A stretch of 39,764 nt of DNA from an uncultured beta proteobacterium (GCA_903889565.1 CAISYC010000003.1:1-39764); one strand, 5' to 3'; positions 22,221 through 31,695 are shown, counted from the first letter of the stretch. Notes: generated from the sequence alone by a model not told the origin. Program-made: numbers and translations.

Positions 22221-23584
22221 TCGGCGTCGCTCTCCAGTGCGGCACCGCCCTCGGCGGGTTTGCGCCGGCGACGCCGGCGGCGGCGCTTGGCCGGCGCCGC
22301 AGCGGGGCTGTCCTTGACCAGCATCTGCGTGCGTGCGGCCTCGTCGGTGTGCGAAAACTTTTTCCACCACTCGCCGATCTCCGCGTCGAGTTCGCCGCTT
22401 TCGCAGCGCAGCAGCAGAAAGTCGAAGGCGGCGCGGAACTTGAGATGCTCGAGCAACTGAAACGGCCGGCGGCCGTTGCGGTTGGCAAAGCGTGCCTGCA
22501 GCGCCCAGATTTCTTTCATGTCGCCGCCGAAGCGGCGCGGGATCGCGAGCTGTTCCGATTGCACCTGCAGTACCTGGTCCATCGCCTCGAACAGCGCCGG
22601 CATCAGATGCATGCCGCGCGCCTGCGCCTGCTTCCACGCCGCCAGCACCTCATGCCACAGGAGTGCTGCGAACAAAAAGCCGGGCGACACCGTCTTGCCG
22701 GCGTTGATGCGGGTGTCGGTATTGGCAAGTGCGAGCATGACAAAGCGTTCGCCCTGCGGCTGTTCGAGAATGACGTCGAGCAGCGGCAGCACGCCGTGAT
22801 GCAGGCCTTCCTTGCGCAGGCGCCGCACGCCGTCGGCAGCACTGCCGGAGAGCAGCAGCTTCATGATTTCGTCGAACACGCGCGCCTTCGGCACGTTCTG
22901 CAACAAGCCCGCCAGCGTGCGGATCGGTTTTCTGGCGCGCGGCTCGATCTCGAAGCCGCAGGCGGCGGCGAAACGGATCGCGCGCACCATGCGGATCGGA
23001 TCTTCGCGATAACGTTGCAGCGGGTCGCCGATCATGCGCAGGCGTTTGGCCTTGATGTCGGCCACGCCGTCGTGATAATCGAGCACCTCGCGGCGCACCG
23101 GGTCGTAGAACATCGCATTGATGGTGAAGTCGCGGCGGCGCGCGTCTTCCTCGACGGTCCCGAACACGTTGTCGCGCAGAATGCGGCCGTGTTCGTCGGT
23201 AGTCTGCGCGGCGTCATCGCCGTCGGCGGCGGTGCCGCGGAAGGTCGAGACCTCGATGGTTTCGGCGCCGAACATCACATGCACGAGGCGGAAGCGGCGG
23301 CCGATGATGCGCGAGCGGCGGAAAATCGCGCGCACCTGCTCGGGCCGCGCGCCGGTGGCGACATCGAAATCCTTCGGCTCGCGGCCGAGCAGCAGGTCGC
23401 GCACCGCGCCGCCGACGACATAGGCGGCAAAGCCGTGCTGCTGCAGGGTTTCGCAGACTTTCTGCGCGCCATTGCTGATGCGCTCGGGCGGAATGCGGTG
23501 GATTCTGGCTGCAATGACCTTCGGCCGGGCCGCGCTGCCGAATAACCGGCCCGAAAACACCTTGCCGAAAAATTTTCTGATCAT
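22217..23584 (-). CDS. pcnB: poly(A) polymerase I
   Basis: PcnB adds poly(A) tails to RNA 3' ends and speeds their decay. From MIRKFF the protein has 455 residues. Seen are VVGGAVRDLLLGREPKDFDVATGA (nucleotidyltransferase G-G-x-x-R and D-x-D), RRDFTINAMFYDP, the RNA-binding helical domain with DPIRMVRAIRFAA, and a long Arg-rich C-terminus (RRRRRRRRK), typical for the enzyme. The start at 23584 is chosen over an upstream ATG at 23626. It lies 75 bases after the ABC ATPase gene and overlaps folK by 4 bases. Confidence 0.95.
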   Translation of the reverse strand: MIRKFFGKVFSGRLFGSAARPKVIAARIHRIPPERISNGAQKVCETLQQHGFAAYVVGGAVRDLLLGREPKDFDVATGARPEQVRAIFRRSRIIGRRFRLVHVMFGAETIEVSTFRGTAADGDDAAQTTDEHGRILRDNVFGTVEEDARRRDFTINAMFYDPVRREVLDYHDGVADIKAKRLRMIGDPLQRYREDPIRMVRAIRFAAACGFEIEPRARKPIRTLAGLLQNVPKARVFDEIMKLLLSGSAADGVRRLRKEGLHHGVLPLLDVILEQPQGERFVMLALANTDTRINAGKTVSPGFLFAALLWHEVLAAWKQAQARGMHLMPALFEAMDQVLQVQSEQLAIPRRFGGDMKEIWALQARFANRNGRRPFQLLEHLKFRAAFDFLLLRCESGELDAEIGEWWKKFSHTDEAARTQMLVKDSPAAAPAKRRRRRRRRKPAEGGAALESDAE

Positions 23585-23659
23585 CGATTCATTTATCCAG
23601 GGAAAACAAATTGAGCGGCACGCCAACGGCGCGTCCGCTCCAATTTGTGCCGGGGCAGA

Positions 23660-24418
23660 TTATATAACGGGCATGACATGGGCAGCGTCGCCGCTGCCGC
23701 AAACGGCGAGGCGGCAGCCGAAAAGCCTTTCAAGGCGTTTCTGTTCGAGCATCTCCGCCGCCGCGCCCTGCGCATGACCGCCGTTGCCGTCGAGCAGCAG
23801 CACGCGGTCGCAATGCGCGGCATAGGTCAGATCATGCAGCACCACCACCAGCGCGCAACCGCCGCTTGCGGCCGCGCGCATCAACTGCATGGTCTGCACC
23901 TGATGGCGCAAATCGAGATGCTGCAGCGGTTCGTCGAGCAAGAGAAGTTGCGGCGCCTGCGCCCACAACTGGGCGAGCCGCGCGCGCTGGCGCTCGCCGC
24001 CGGACAGCGTCGCATAGGGCTGCAGCGCGCGAGCCGCCAGATCGAATTCGGCGAGCACGCGCGCGACCAGCGCGTCGCCCGCAGGATCGCCGCCAAACGG
24101 CGAGCGCGCGTGCGGATAGCGGCCGAGCGTGACGTAATCGGCGAGCGTGCCCCAGTATTCCTGATCCTCGCGCTGCAGCAGCATGCCGACACTGCGCGCG
24201 AGTTCGCGTCTCGGATAATCAGCCAGCACGCGGCCCTCGAACTCGACGAGGCCGGAGGCCGCGTCGGCAAGTCCGGCGAGCGCGTGCAGCAGCGTGGTCT
24301 TGCCGCTGCCGTTGCAACCGAGGACTGCCCACAGTTCGCCGGCGCCGACCGCGAAATCAAGCTCGCGGCACAGCGTGCGCCCGCCCGCCGCAATCGCCAG
24401 TCCGTGAGCGCGCAGCAT
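23660..24418 (-). CDS. FecE/BtuD-type ABC transporter ATP-binding protein
   Basis: The gene encodes 252 residues: Walker A GCNGSGKTTL (34-43), Q-loop region LLQREDQEYWG, signature LSGGERQRARLAQ (138-150), Walker B QLLLLDEPLQHLDL (157-170) and H-loop VLHDLTYA. This is the ATPase of a siderophore, heme or cobalamin importer (FecE/BtuD type). Its partner permease is the gene just upstream (1-base overlap). No binding protein or TonB receptor is found in the window, and no cobalamin riboswitch was seen, so the substrate is open. Confidence 0.88.
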   Translation of the reverse strand: MLRAHGLAIAAGGRTLCRELDFAVGAGELWAVLGCNGSGKTTLLHALAGLADAASGLVEFEGRVLADYPRRELARSVGMLLQREDQEYWGTLADYVTLGRYPHARSPFGGDPAGDALVARVLAEFDLAARALQPYATLSGGERQRARLAQLWAQAPQLLLLDEPLQHLDLRHQVQTMQLMRAAASGGCALVVVLHDLTYAAHCDRVLLLDGNGGHAQGAAAEMLEQKRLERLFGCRLAVCGSGDAAHVMPVI

Positions 24419-25398
24419 CAGGTTTTCCTCGACAGCAGCAGCAACAACACCGGCACGCCGACCAGCGCAGTAAATACGCCGACCGGCAACTGTTGCGGCG
24501 CCCACAGGGTGCGCGCCATTACATCAGCCAGCAACACAAAGATACCGCCGGCGAGCGCCGCCGCCGGCAACAGCAGGCGATGCGAATGCACACCGAGCAG
24601 GCGCAGCGCATGCGGCGCCATCATGCCGACGAAGCCAATGCTGCCGCCCAGCATCACTGCGGCCACGGTGGCCGCCGCCGCGCCGGCATAGATCGCCGCC
24701 TGCAGGGGCGTCACCGCAACACCCAGCGCGCGCGCTTTCAACGCACCGAGCGACAGCGCATCGAGACTGCTGGCGCACCAGCTGAACACGGCGATCAGCA
24801 GCACCAGCACGATCCAGGCGCCGCCGCTGGCGCCGGCATCCGACAGGTCGCCCAGCAACCAGAACAGCATGCCCTTTAACTGCGCCTGCGGCGCCACTGC
24901 CAATATCAGGCTCAGCAACGCGGCAAATCCCGCCGACAGCACCACGCCGGTCAACAGCAGGCGATGCGGATTCCAGTCGCCCGCACGGAACGACAGCACA
25001 AACACGATGGCGATCGCCGCCAGCGCACCGGCAAATGCGGCCAGATGCATGACGGTCAACGCAGTGCCGGCGAGCATGGCGCCGAGCGCGCCCAACGCGG
25101 CACCGCCGGAAATGCCCAGCACATAAGGGTCGGCCAGCGGATTGCGCAGCAACACCTGCAGCAGGACGCCGGAGGCGGCGAGCAGGGCGCCGCAGACAAA
25201 CGCCGCCAGCGCGCGCGGCAAACGCAGCTCCCAGATGATATCGCGCGCGATTTTTTGCGCCTCACTCGCCGGCGGCGACAGCAATGCATCGAGCACATCA
25301 CGCAGAGTCAGCGGCACGCTGCCGGCGAACAGCGCGACGATCAAACCGGCCAGTGCGCAGACCGCCAGTATTGCCAGCACAGGCAGATGGCGCGTCAC
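24418..25398 (-). CDS. FecCD/BtuC-family ABC transporter permease
   Basis: The gene encodes 326 residues with about 9-10 membrane helices. Hallmarks of the family include the cytosolic L-R-L-P-R-A-L-A-A segment near residue 60, NPLADPYVLGISGGAALGA (about 105-123), and the coupling-helix region GSIGFVGMMAPHALRLLGVHSHRLLLP near 260-285. The permease carries vitamin B12, heme or ferric siderophores in known members. It overlaps the HAD gene upstream by 4 bases and the ATPase downstream by 1 base. Confidence 0.9.
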   Translation of the reverse strand: MTRHLPVLAILAVCALAGLIVALFAGSVPLTLRDVLDALLSPPASEAQKIARDIIWELRLPRALAAFVCGALLAASGVLLQVLLRNPLADPYVLGISGGAALGALGAMLAGTALTVMHLAAFAGALAAIAIVFVLSFRAGDWNPHRLLLTGVVLSAGFAALLSLILAVAPQAQLKGMLFWLLGDLSDAGASGGAWIVLVLLIAVFSWCASSLDALSLGALKARALGVAVTPLQAAIYAGAAAATVAAVMLGGSIGFVGMMAPHALRLLGVHSHRLLLPAAALAGGIFVLLADVMARTLWAPQQLPVGVFTALVGVPVLLLLLSRKT

Positions 25399-26069
25399 GC
25401 GTTCGAGAGTGACAGGATCGGCCAGCCGTGCTTGACGGCGTGGGCGCGCAGCGTGTCGTCAGGATCGACCGCAACCGGGTCGCTGACACGCTGCAGCAGC
25501 GGCAGATCGTTCAGCGAATCGCTGTAGAACCAGCTGTGCTCGAACTCGTCGAGGCGCTGGCCGCGCGTCGCGAGCCAAGCTTCCAGCCGCGCGACCTTGC
25601 CCTCGCGGAAACTTGGCGTGCCGTCAACCGCGCCGGTGAATTCGCCATTCGATATCGCGGGCTCTGTCGCAATCAAATGCGGGATGCCGAACTCGCACGC
25701 AATCGGCGCGGTGACGAAGCTGTTGGTAGCCGTCACAACTGCGCAGAGATCCGCGCCGTGTTTCGCCACCAGCGCGCGGGCGCTGGCGCGGATCATCGGC
25801 AGGATCTTGCGCCGCATGTAGAGCCGGTGCCATTCGTCGAGCACGCGGCGCGGATGGCGCGACAGCGGCTTCAACTGGAAATCGAGAAACTCGTGAATGT
25901 CAAGCGTGCCGGCCTTGTACTGGTCGTAGAACTGCTGGTTGCGCGCCTCGTAGACTTCGCGGTCGAGCACGCCCTGTTCGATCAGAAACTGCGCCCACTC
26001 GAAATCGCTGTCGCCGGCAAGCAACGTGTTGTCGAGATCGAACAGCGCAAGATTCGTCGCCGCCGCCAT
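25395..26069 (-). CDS. HAD-IB family hydrolase (SerB-like)
   Basis: The gene encodes 224 residues: motif I FDLDNTLLAGDSDFEW (Asp pair, residues about 10-12), a helical cap of about 90 residues, motif II VTATNSF, a Lys in REGKVARLEAWLA, and motif III/IV YSDSLNDLPLL. This is the SerB-like HAD-IB subfamily; members cleave phosphomonoesters such as phosphoserine or histidinol phosphate. The exact substrate is not clear. It follows hda by 1 base and overlaps the permease gene by 4 bases. A HAD-IB gene next to hda and pcnB is usual in betaproteobacteria. Confidence 0.88.
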   Translation of the reverse strand: MAAATNLALFDLDNTLLAGDSDFEWAQFLIEQGVLDREVYEARNQQFYDQYKAGTLDIHEFLDFQLKPLSRHPRRVLDEWHRLYMRRKILPMIRASARALVAKHGADLCAVVTATNSFVTAPIACEFGIPHLIATEPAISNGEFTGAVDGTPSFREGKVARLEAWLATRGQRLDEFEHSWFYSDSLNDLPLLQRVSDPVAVDPDDTLRAHAVKHGWPILSLSNA

Positions 26070-26070
26070 T

Positions 26071-26727
26071 TCAATCCTTCAGCAATTCGCGCAACAGCGG
26101 CACCGTGATGGCGCGGCGGTTGGCCAGCGAATAGCGATCGAGCGCGTCGAGCAGCGCGAGCAGCGACGGCATATCGCGGGCGGCGTGACGCAGCAGATAA
26201 TCCGTGACTTCCTTGGACAGGCGGAAGCCGCGCGCGTCGGCGTGGCCGCGCAGCGCGGCGGCCTTTTCGCCATCGTCCAGACCGTGCACCTGATAAACAA
26301 GGCCGGAGGCCAGCCGCGTTTTCAGATCCGCGCGCAGCTTCAGCTGCGCGGGCGCCGCGGCGCCGCTGGCGAGCAGCGCGCCGCCGCCGGCGCGCAGCCG
26401 GTTATGCAGGTTGAACAACGCGATCTGGGCGGAGGCATCGAGCCGCTCGACGTCATCGGCCACCACCAGCACATCATCGGCGGCGGCGGCGCCGGTTTCA
26501 TCGAACCAGACGGCGGTACGGCCCTCGCGCTGGGCCGCCGCCACCACCGACTTCAACAAATGGCTGCGACCGCAGCCGGGCTCGCCCCAAAGGTATACAA
26601 ACTGCTCCTGATTCGAGCCGTTGGCGAGCGCGTAGAGCGCGACCAGCAGTTCGGCGTTGCGCCCCGGCACGAAGCCGTCGAGCGTCGGCGCCGGCGTCGG
26701 CGCGATGTCGAGGATCATTTGCTTCAT
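26071..26727 (-). CDS. hda: DnaA regulatory inactivator Hda
   Basis: Hda, with the sliding clamp, triggers hydrolysis of DnaA-ATP and prevents re-initiation of replication. From the MKQMILD start it has 218 residues: the N-terminal clamp-binding segment (MKQMILDIAP), FVPGRNAELLVAL, P-loop WGEPGCGRSHLL, the Walker B region VLVVADDVERL, and the AAA+ lid with DMPSLLALLDALDRYSL. The open frame upstream to 26811 lacks family resemblance. The gene is divergent from purM (145 bases between starts), the common order in this group. Confidence 0.92.
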   Translation of the reverse strand: MKQMILDIAPTPAPTLDGFVPGRNAELLVALYALANGSNQEQFVYLWGEPGCGRSHLLKSVVAAAQREGRTAVWFDETGAAAADDVLVVADDVERLDASAQIALFNLHNRLRAGGGALLASGAAAPAQLKLRADLKTRLASGLVYQVHGLDDGEKAAALRGHADARGFRLSKEVTDYLLRHAARDMPSLLALLDALDRYSLANRRAITVPLLRELLKD

Positions 26728-26872
26728 GCGGAAAGGCAGCCGGCGCAGCAGGCGGATGATTTCGGGTAAAATTCGAGACGCCACAGGTGTCAAGCGCTTC
26801 GTTTGGCGCATGGGAAACGTATATTAAACCACTCCCGTCCTTCCGGCCGCCTCCTTCCTCCGAAAGTCCGCC

Positions 26873-27913
26873 TTGAGCACATCCAAGAACTCACTGACCT
26901 ATCGCGATGCCGGCGTCGATATCGATGCGGGCGATGCGCTGGTCGAAAACATCAAACCGTTCGCCAAACGCACTACGCGTCCCGAAGTGCTGGCCGGCAT
27001 CGGCGGCTTCGGCGCGCTGTGCGGGCTCCCCGCAAAATATCGGGAGCCGGTGCTGGTGTCGGGCACCGACGGCGTGGGCACCAAGCTCAAACTTGCGTTC
27101 GAGCTCAAGCGCCACGACACGATCGGCATCGATCTCGTTGCGATGAGCGTCAACGACATCCTGACGCAGGGCGCGGAGCCGCTGTTTTTTCTCGACTACT
27201 TCGCCTGCGGCAAACTCGATGTCGCCACCGCCACCGCCGTGGTCAAAGGCATCGCCGCGGGCTGCGAGCAATCGGGCTGCGCGCTGATCGGCGGCGAGAC
27301 CGCCGAGATGCCGGGCATGTATCCGTCGGGCGAATACGATCTGGCCGGCTTCGCCGTCGGCGTAGTGGAAAAAAGCAAAATCATCACCGGTTCCACGATC
27401 AAGTCCGGCGACGCGGTGCTGGGACTGGCCTCGAGCGGCGCGCATTCCAATGGCTATTCACTGGTCCGCCGCATCATCGTCGAAAAAAAGGTCGATCTCA
27501 ATTCGCAACTCGACGGCAAACCGCTCGCCGACCTGATCCTTGCGCCGACGCGCATCTACGTGAAGCCCGTGCTCGCGCTGATGCAGAACATTGCCGTCAA
27601 AGGCCTCGCCCACATCACCGGCGGCGGCATCGTCGATAACCTGCCGCGCGTGCTGGCGAAAAACCTCACCGCGCACATCGACGGCAAGAGCTGGCCGCGG
27701 CCGCCGCTGTTCGAGTGGCTGCAGGAACAGGGCAACGTTGCCGAGGCCGAGATGCTGCGCGTATTCAACTGCGGCATCGGCATGGTCGTGATCGTCGCTG
27801 AAGACGATGCCAAAGCCGCCGCAGACAGCCTGCGCGCCGCCGGCGAAACGGTATGGCAGATCGGCCGCATCGCCGCGCGCGGCGACGGCAAAGCGCAGAC
27901 AGTCGTCGCCTGA
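26873..27913 (+). CDS. purM: phosphoribosylformylglycinamidine cyclo-ligase (AIR synthetase)
   Basis: PurM closes the imidazole ring (FGAM to AIR, ATP-dependent) in purine synthesis. The 346 residues include [81 protein letters not shown] and [16 protein letters not shown]. Length is standard. The start codon is TTG at 26873, chosen because [14 protein letters not shown] is the expected N-terminus. It is followed after 143 bases by purN. Confidence 0.96.
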   Translation: MSTSKNSLTYRDAGVDIDAGDALVENIKPFAKRTTRPEVLAGIGGFGALCGLPAKYREPVLVSGTDGVGTKLKLAFELKRHDTIGIDLVAMSVNDILTQGAEPLFFLDYFACGKLDVATATAVVKGIAAGCEQSGCALIGGETAEMPGMYPSGEYDLAGFAVGVVEKSKIITGSTIKSGDAVLGLASSGAHSNGYSLVRRIIVEKKVDLNSQLDGKPLADLILAPTRIYVKPVLALMQNIAVKGLAHITGGGIVDNLPRVLAKNLTAHIDGKSWPRPPLFEWLQEQGNVAEAEMLRVFNCGIGMVVIVAEDDAKAAADSLRAAGETVWQIGRIAARGDGKAQTVVA

Positions 27914-28056
27914 ACTCGCCGGAAAATTCAGCCGGGCGCAGGCGGGACGGTGCGGCTGCAGGGCCTCGACGGGAAATGACGGATCGGCGGCACGGCAAGT
28001 CGCACCGCGACGCGCAACGAAAGAGCGAAAGGCGCCGGCAATTTTGAGATGGGCTC

Positions 28057-28698
28057 ATGAAAAAAATCGTCATCCTGATCTCCGGGCGCGGCAGCAACAT
28101 GCAGGCGATCCTCGAAGCGCAGCTGCCGCTGACGGTGGCCGCGGTGATCAGCAATGACGCCGCGGCCGGCGGCCTTGTCACCGCGCAGAAGCACGGCGTT
28201 GCGACGGCGGTGATCGATCACCGCGCCTACCCCGACCGCGCCGCCTTCGATCGCGCCCTGTCGCAGGCCATCGATGCGCACGCGCCCGACCTCGTGGTGC
28301 TGGCCGGATTCATGCGCATCCTCACCGCCGGATTCGTCGAGCATTACGGCGGCCGCATCATCAACATTCATCCCTCGCTGCTGCCGTCTTTCACAGGTTT
28401 GCACACGCACCGGCGCGCGCTCGAAGCCGGCGTCAAGGTGCACGGCTGCAGCGTGCATTTCGTGACGCCCGAACTCGATCACGGCCCGATCATCGCGCAG
28501 GCGGTGGTGCCGGTGCTTGACGGCGACGACGAGGATGCGCTGGCGGCGCGCGTGCTGGCGCAGGAACACCGGCTCTATCCGCAGGCGGTGGCATGGTTTT
28601 GCGCCGGCCGCCTGACCATTACCGCGGCAGGCACGGTCGAATTGAATGCGCCGCCCGATCAACACGGCGCGCTGGTGTCGCCGGCGCTCGAATCATGA
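28057..28698 (+). CDS. purN: phosphoribosylglycinamide formyltransferase
   Basis: PurN formylates GAR with 10-formyl-tetrahydrofolate. The 213 residues include VILISGRGSNMQA (phosphate loop), VVLAGFMRIL, NIHPSLLPSFTGLHTHRRAL (catalytic N-x-H-P), VHGCSVHFVTPELDHGPIIAQ (catalytic Asp) and a helical end. It is of normal length. Its stop overlaps the start of the next gene (ATGA at 28695). It uses the folate pool to which folK contributes. Confidence 0.96.
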   Translation: MKKIVILISGRGSNMQAILEAQLPLTVAAVISNDAAAGGLVTAQKHGVATAVIDHRAYPDRAAFDRALSQAIDAHAPDLVVLAGFMRILTAGFVEHYGGRIINIHPSLLPSFTGLHTHRRALEAGVKVHGCSVHFVTPELDHGPIIAQAVVPVLDGDDEDALAARVLAQEHRLYPQAVAWFCAGRLTITAAGTVELNAPPDQHGALVSPALES

Positions 28699-29399
28699 TG
28701 CTGCAACGGCTGTGGCCGGCGGCATTGCTGGCCTTCGCATCGGCGGCGCTCGCCGCGCCGCCGACGAACGTCAAAGCAGTCTACGACGTCTACAAGGACG
28801 GCCTGCATGTATTCACGGCAAATGAAACCTTTGAGCGCAGCGAGAGCAAATACAAGGCTGTCAGCGAACAGACGCCGGTAGGATTGGTCGCGCTATTCTT
28901 GCGCACGCGCGCACGCGTCAGCAGCAGCGGCACGGTGACCGCGATCGGTCTGCGCCCGGATCAGTTCGACTACGGCCGGCTCGATGATGCGAGCAAGAGC
29001 GTAAGCGCCCGCTTCGACTGGGATGCACGCCTGCTCAGAATGAGTTTCGACGGGCGCACGGAGACCGCGGCGCTGGCGGCGGGTACGCAGGACCGCCTGT
29101 CGGTGATGTACCAGTTCATGTTCACGCCGGTCGAGCGCCTGCGCGATCTGGCGTTTCCAATGACCAGCAACGGCAAGAAGATCGAAAACTACCGCTATCA
29201 ACTGGCGGGCGAAGAAACGCTGGACACGCCGCTCGGCAAACTGAAAACGCTGCATCTCGTCAAACAGCGCGAAAACGGCGACAACGGCGTCGAAATCTGG
29301 CTGTCGACCGAAAACAACCTGTTCCCGGTCAAGCTGCTGATCAGCGAAAACGACGGCTCCAGATTCGAGCAGTTGATTACGCGGCTGGAAACGCGCTAG
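28695..29399 (+). CDS. DUF3108 family periplasmic protein
   Basis: The gene encodes 234 residues: a signal peptide (about 1-21, ending ALAAP), then the DUF3108 pattern with VKAVYDVYKDG, a beta-rich body containing RPDQFDYGRLDD, SARFDWDARLLRMS, QDRLSVMYQFMFTP, and ETLDTPLGKLKTLHLVKQRENGDNGVEIWLSTENNLFPVKLLI. DUF3108 proteins are exported and of unknown function. The ATG at 28695 overlaps the purN stop (ATGA). A second, homologous gene follows at once. Confidence 0.85.
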   Translation: MMLQRLWPAALLAFASAALAAPPTNVKAVYDVYKDGLHVFTANETFERSESKYKAVSEQTPVGLVALFLRTRARVSSSGTVTAIGLRPDQFDYGRLDDASKSVSARFDWDARLLRMSFDGRTETAALAAGTQDRLSVMYQFMFTPVERLRDLAFPMTSNGKKIENYRYQLAGEETLDTPLGKLKTLHLVKQRENGDNGVEIWLSTENNLFPVKLLISENDGSRFEQLITRLETR

Positions 29400-30439
29400 T
29401 GCAGGCGGCCGGCTTCGCTTCCGTGCGCAAGCTTGCGATCTTCGCCGCCCTCTCGCTGATTGCGCATCTGCTGATCGTCGGCGACATCCGCCTGCCCGCC
29501 TGGCCGACGGCGGATGAGGCGCCGCCGCTGCGCGTGCGTCTGCAGGCAGCGCCCGCGTTACCGCCGGTGCTGCCGCGACCGGCCAGAGTCGCGCATTCCG
29601 CACCGGCGCCGGCAGTCGTGCGCACGCTACCAACGCCCGAAATCGCCTCGACGACGGCCTATGATGCGCCGACCATGGCGCCGGGCAGGCCGCGCACCGA
29701 TGAGAGCGCACCGGCGGCAGCCGCGACGGCGCCTGAAGCCCCGGCGGTCGCCGTGCCGCCAGTCGAAACCAGGCCGGCGCTAGCGCGACGCCTGCCGCGC
29801 AACGGCGAAATCACCTATCAGCTGTACCTGGGCAACAACCGCTTCAACGTCGGCCGCACGCGGCAATCGTGGTCGATCAGCGACGGCCTCTACCGCCTGA
29901 GCAGCGCCTCCGAAACCACCGGTGTCGCCGCGCTGTTCGTGCGCCAGTCGATCGAATACACCAGCAACGGTCTGCTCACTACCGATGGACTGCGTCCGGA
30001 AACATTCAGCAACGAGCGCGTGCGCGGCGGCAAAAAAGACTCAGCCAATGCGCGCTTCGACTGGGCCGCGCAAACGCTCACCTACGGCGAGCCCCCGCAC
30101 AGCGCTGCGCTTGCCGCCAATGCGCAGGATCTGGTCAGCTTCATGTATCAATTGGGCCTCGTGCCGCTGACACCGGGACGCATCGAACTGCCGATCACCA
30201 ACGGCTGGAAGTTCGAGCGCTACGAGCTCGAGATCGGCAACGAACAGCCGCTCGATACGCCCTTCGGCGAGCTGCGCGCGGTGCCGGTCAAACAAGTGCG
30301 CCGCGCCAACGAAGAATCAATCGAGTTGTGGCTGGCACCGGCCTATCGCTGGCTGCCCGTGCGCATTCGTTTTTTCGGCCGCGACGGCGAACCCTCCGGC
30401 GAGCAAATCGTCAGCGACATCAAAGTGAGTGAAGAATGA
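29399..30439 (+). CDS. DUF3108 protein with membrane-anchored proline-rich N-terminus
   Basis: The GTG start overlaps the previous stop by one base. The 346 residues split into an N-terminal membrane helix (about 10-28), a Pro/Ala-rich spacer (about 40-130), and a DUF3108 domain (about 135-346) with ITYQLYLGNNRFNVGRT, RPETFSNERVRGGKKDSANARFDW, QDLVSFMYQLGLVPLTPG, and QPLDTPFGELRAVPVKQVRR. The layout resembles TonB (anchor plus proline-rich stretch reaching across the periplasm). The DUF3108 part matches the preceding gene throughout. A role linking inner membrane and envelope is inference. Its stop overlaps the next gene by 4 bases. Confidence 0.82.
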   Translation: MQAAGFASVRKLAIFAALSLIAHLLIVGDIRLPAWPTADEAPPLRVRLQAAPALPPVLPRPARVAHSAPAPAVVRTLPTPEIASTTAYDAPTMAPGRPRTDESAPAAAATAPEAPAVAVPPVETRPALARRLPRNGEITYQLYLGNNRFNVGRTRQSWSISDGLYRLSSASETTGVAALFVRQSIEYTSNGLLTTDGLRPETFSNERVRGGKKDSANARFDWAAQTLTYGEPPHSAALAANAQDLVSFMYQLGLVPLTPGRIELPITNGWKFERYELEIGNEQPLDTPFGELRAVPVKQVRRANEESIELWLAPAYRWLPVRIRFFGRDGEPSGEQIVSDIKVSEE

Positions 30440-31695
30440 AAATAACGCCAGCGCAATTCAGGGCGGTCGCGGATGCGCTCGCGCAAATCCTGCCGATGAC
30501 ACAGCCTGCAGACGCGGTGCTGTCGCAATACTTCCGGTTGAACAAACAGCTCGGCCAGCAGGAGCGCGCCTTCATCGCCGAGACGCTGTTCGCGCTGCTG
30601 CGGCATCGGTACGGGCTCGAATACCATACCGGCGCCGACAACGCGCGGCGCCTGCTGCTCGCGTATTTAAACCGGGTCGAGGGCGTGAGCCTGCGCCAGC
30701 TGGAACCGCTGTTCGGCGCCGACGAAGAATGGGCGGTGGCGCTGAAGACGCCGCGCACAAGCGGCGAAACGCCGCTCGCGGTGAGCGCCGAGTTGCCAAT
30801 GTGGCTGGTCGACATGCTCGCGCCGCAAATGACGGCCGAAGAGATACTGGCGCTCGGCCGTTCGCTGCAACAACCGGCGCCGCTTGATCTGCGCATCAAC
30901 CCGCTGCTGACCAATCGCGAGGAGGTTTTAACAATTCTCGCCGCCGAAAACATCGGCGCCGCGGCGACACCGTATTCCCCGCTCGGCGTGCGGCTGGCCG
31001 GCAAACCGGCATTGAACCACCACCCCTTGTTCACCTCGGGCAAGGTCGAGGTGCAGGACGAGGGCAGCCAGCTGCTGTGCTATCTGGTTGCGCCGAAACG
31101 GCGCGAGATGGTGGTTGATTTCTGCGCCGGCGCCGGCGGCAAGACGCTGGCACTCGGCGCTTTGATGCAATCGGCGGGCCGCCTCTACGCCTTCGATGTC
31201 GCCGAACACCGCCTGAACAAACTGACGCCGCGGCTGCGCCGTTCGCAGTTGTCGAATGTGCATCCGCAACTGCTCGACAGCGAACACGACCAGCGCGTGC
31301 GGCGGCTGGCGCGCAAGATCGACCGCGTGCTGGTTGATGCGCCCTGCAGCGGCTTCGGCACGCTGCGGCGCAATCCGGATCTCAAATGGCGGCAGAGTGC
31401 GCGGGGCATCGCCGAACTCTCGGTCAAGCAGAGTTCCATCCTTACCGCCGCCTCGACGCTGGTCAAACCCGGCGGCCGGCTGGTCTACGCAACCTGCAGT
31501 TTTCTGCGCACGGAAAATCATGCGGTGGTGACCAACTTTCTGGCCGCGCATCCGTCGTTCCGGCTAATCCCTGCGGCGGAGGTGCTGCGCCAGCAGCAGA
31601 TCGCGCTCGATACCGGCGAGTATCTGGAATTGTCGCCGCAGCGCCACGGCTGCGACGGCTTTTTCGCCGCGGTGATGGAGCGCAACGCACAATAA
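30436..31695 (+). CDS. RsmB/NOP2-family RNA m5C methyltransferase
   Basis: The gene encodes 419 residues. The N-terminal helical region (about 1-130) is followed by the SAM-dependent methyltransferase core: DFCAGAGGKTLALGALM (motif I), YAFDVAEHRLNKL, VDAPCSGFGTLRRNPDLKW (motif IV with catalytic Cys) and YATCSFLRTENHAVV (motif VI Cys). Two Cys is the mark of 5-methylcytosine enzymes. It probably modifies rRNA or tRNA; the exact target is not readable. Its ATG overlaps the end of the second DUF3108 gene. Confidence 0.9.
   Translation: MKITPAQFRAVADALAQILPMTQPADAVLSQYFRLNKQLGQQERAFIAETLFALLRHRYGLEYHTGADNARRLLLAYLNRVEGVSLRQLEPLFGADEEWAVALKTPRTSGETPLAVSAELPMWLVDMLAPQMTAEEILALGRSLQQPAPLDLRINPLLTNREEVLTILAAENIGAAATPYSPLGVRLAGKPALNHHPLFTSGKVEVQDEGSQLLCYLVAPKRREMVVDFCAGAGGKTLALGALMQSAGRLYAFDVAEHRLNKLTPRLRRSQLSNVHPQLLDSEHDQRVRRLARKIDRVLVDAPCSGFGTLRRNPDLKWRQSARGIAELSVKQSSILTAASTLVKPGGRLVYATCSFLRTENHAVVTNFLAAHPSFRLIPAAEVLRQQQIALDTGEYLELSPQRHGCDGFFAAVMERNAQ

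Noticed and set aside
22349-23545. 398-residue plus-strand frame
   Set aside because: It is antisense to pcnB, which has all catalytic motifs; the antisense product shows no known domain.
24418-26069. Cobalamin riboswitch ahead of the FecCD/ABC genes
   Set aside because: The genes overlap or abut their upstream neighbours, leaving no leader; no B12-box-like sequence was seen.
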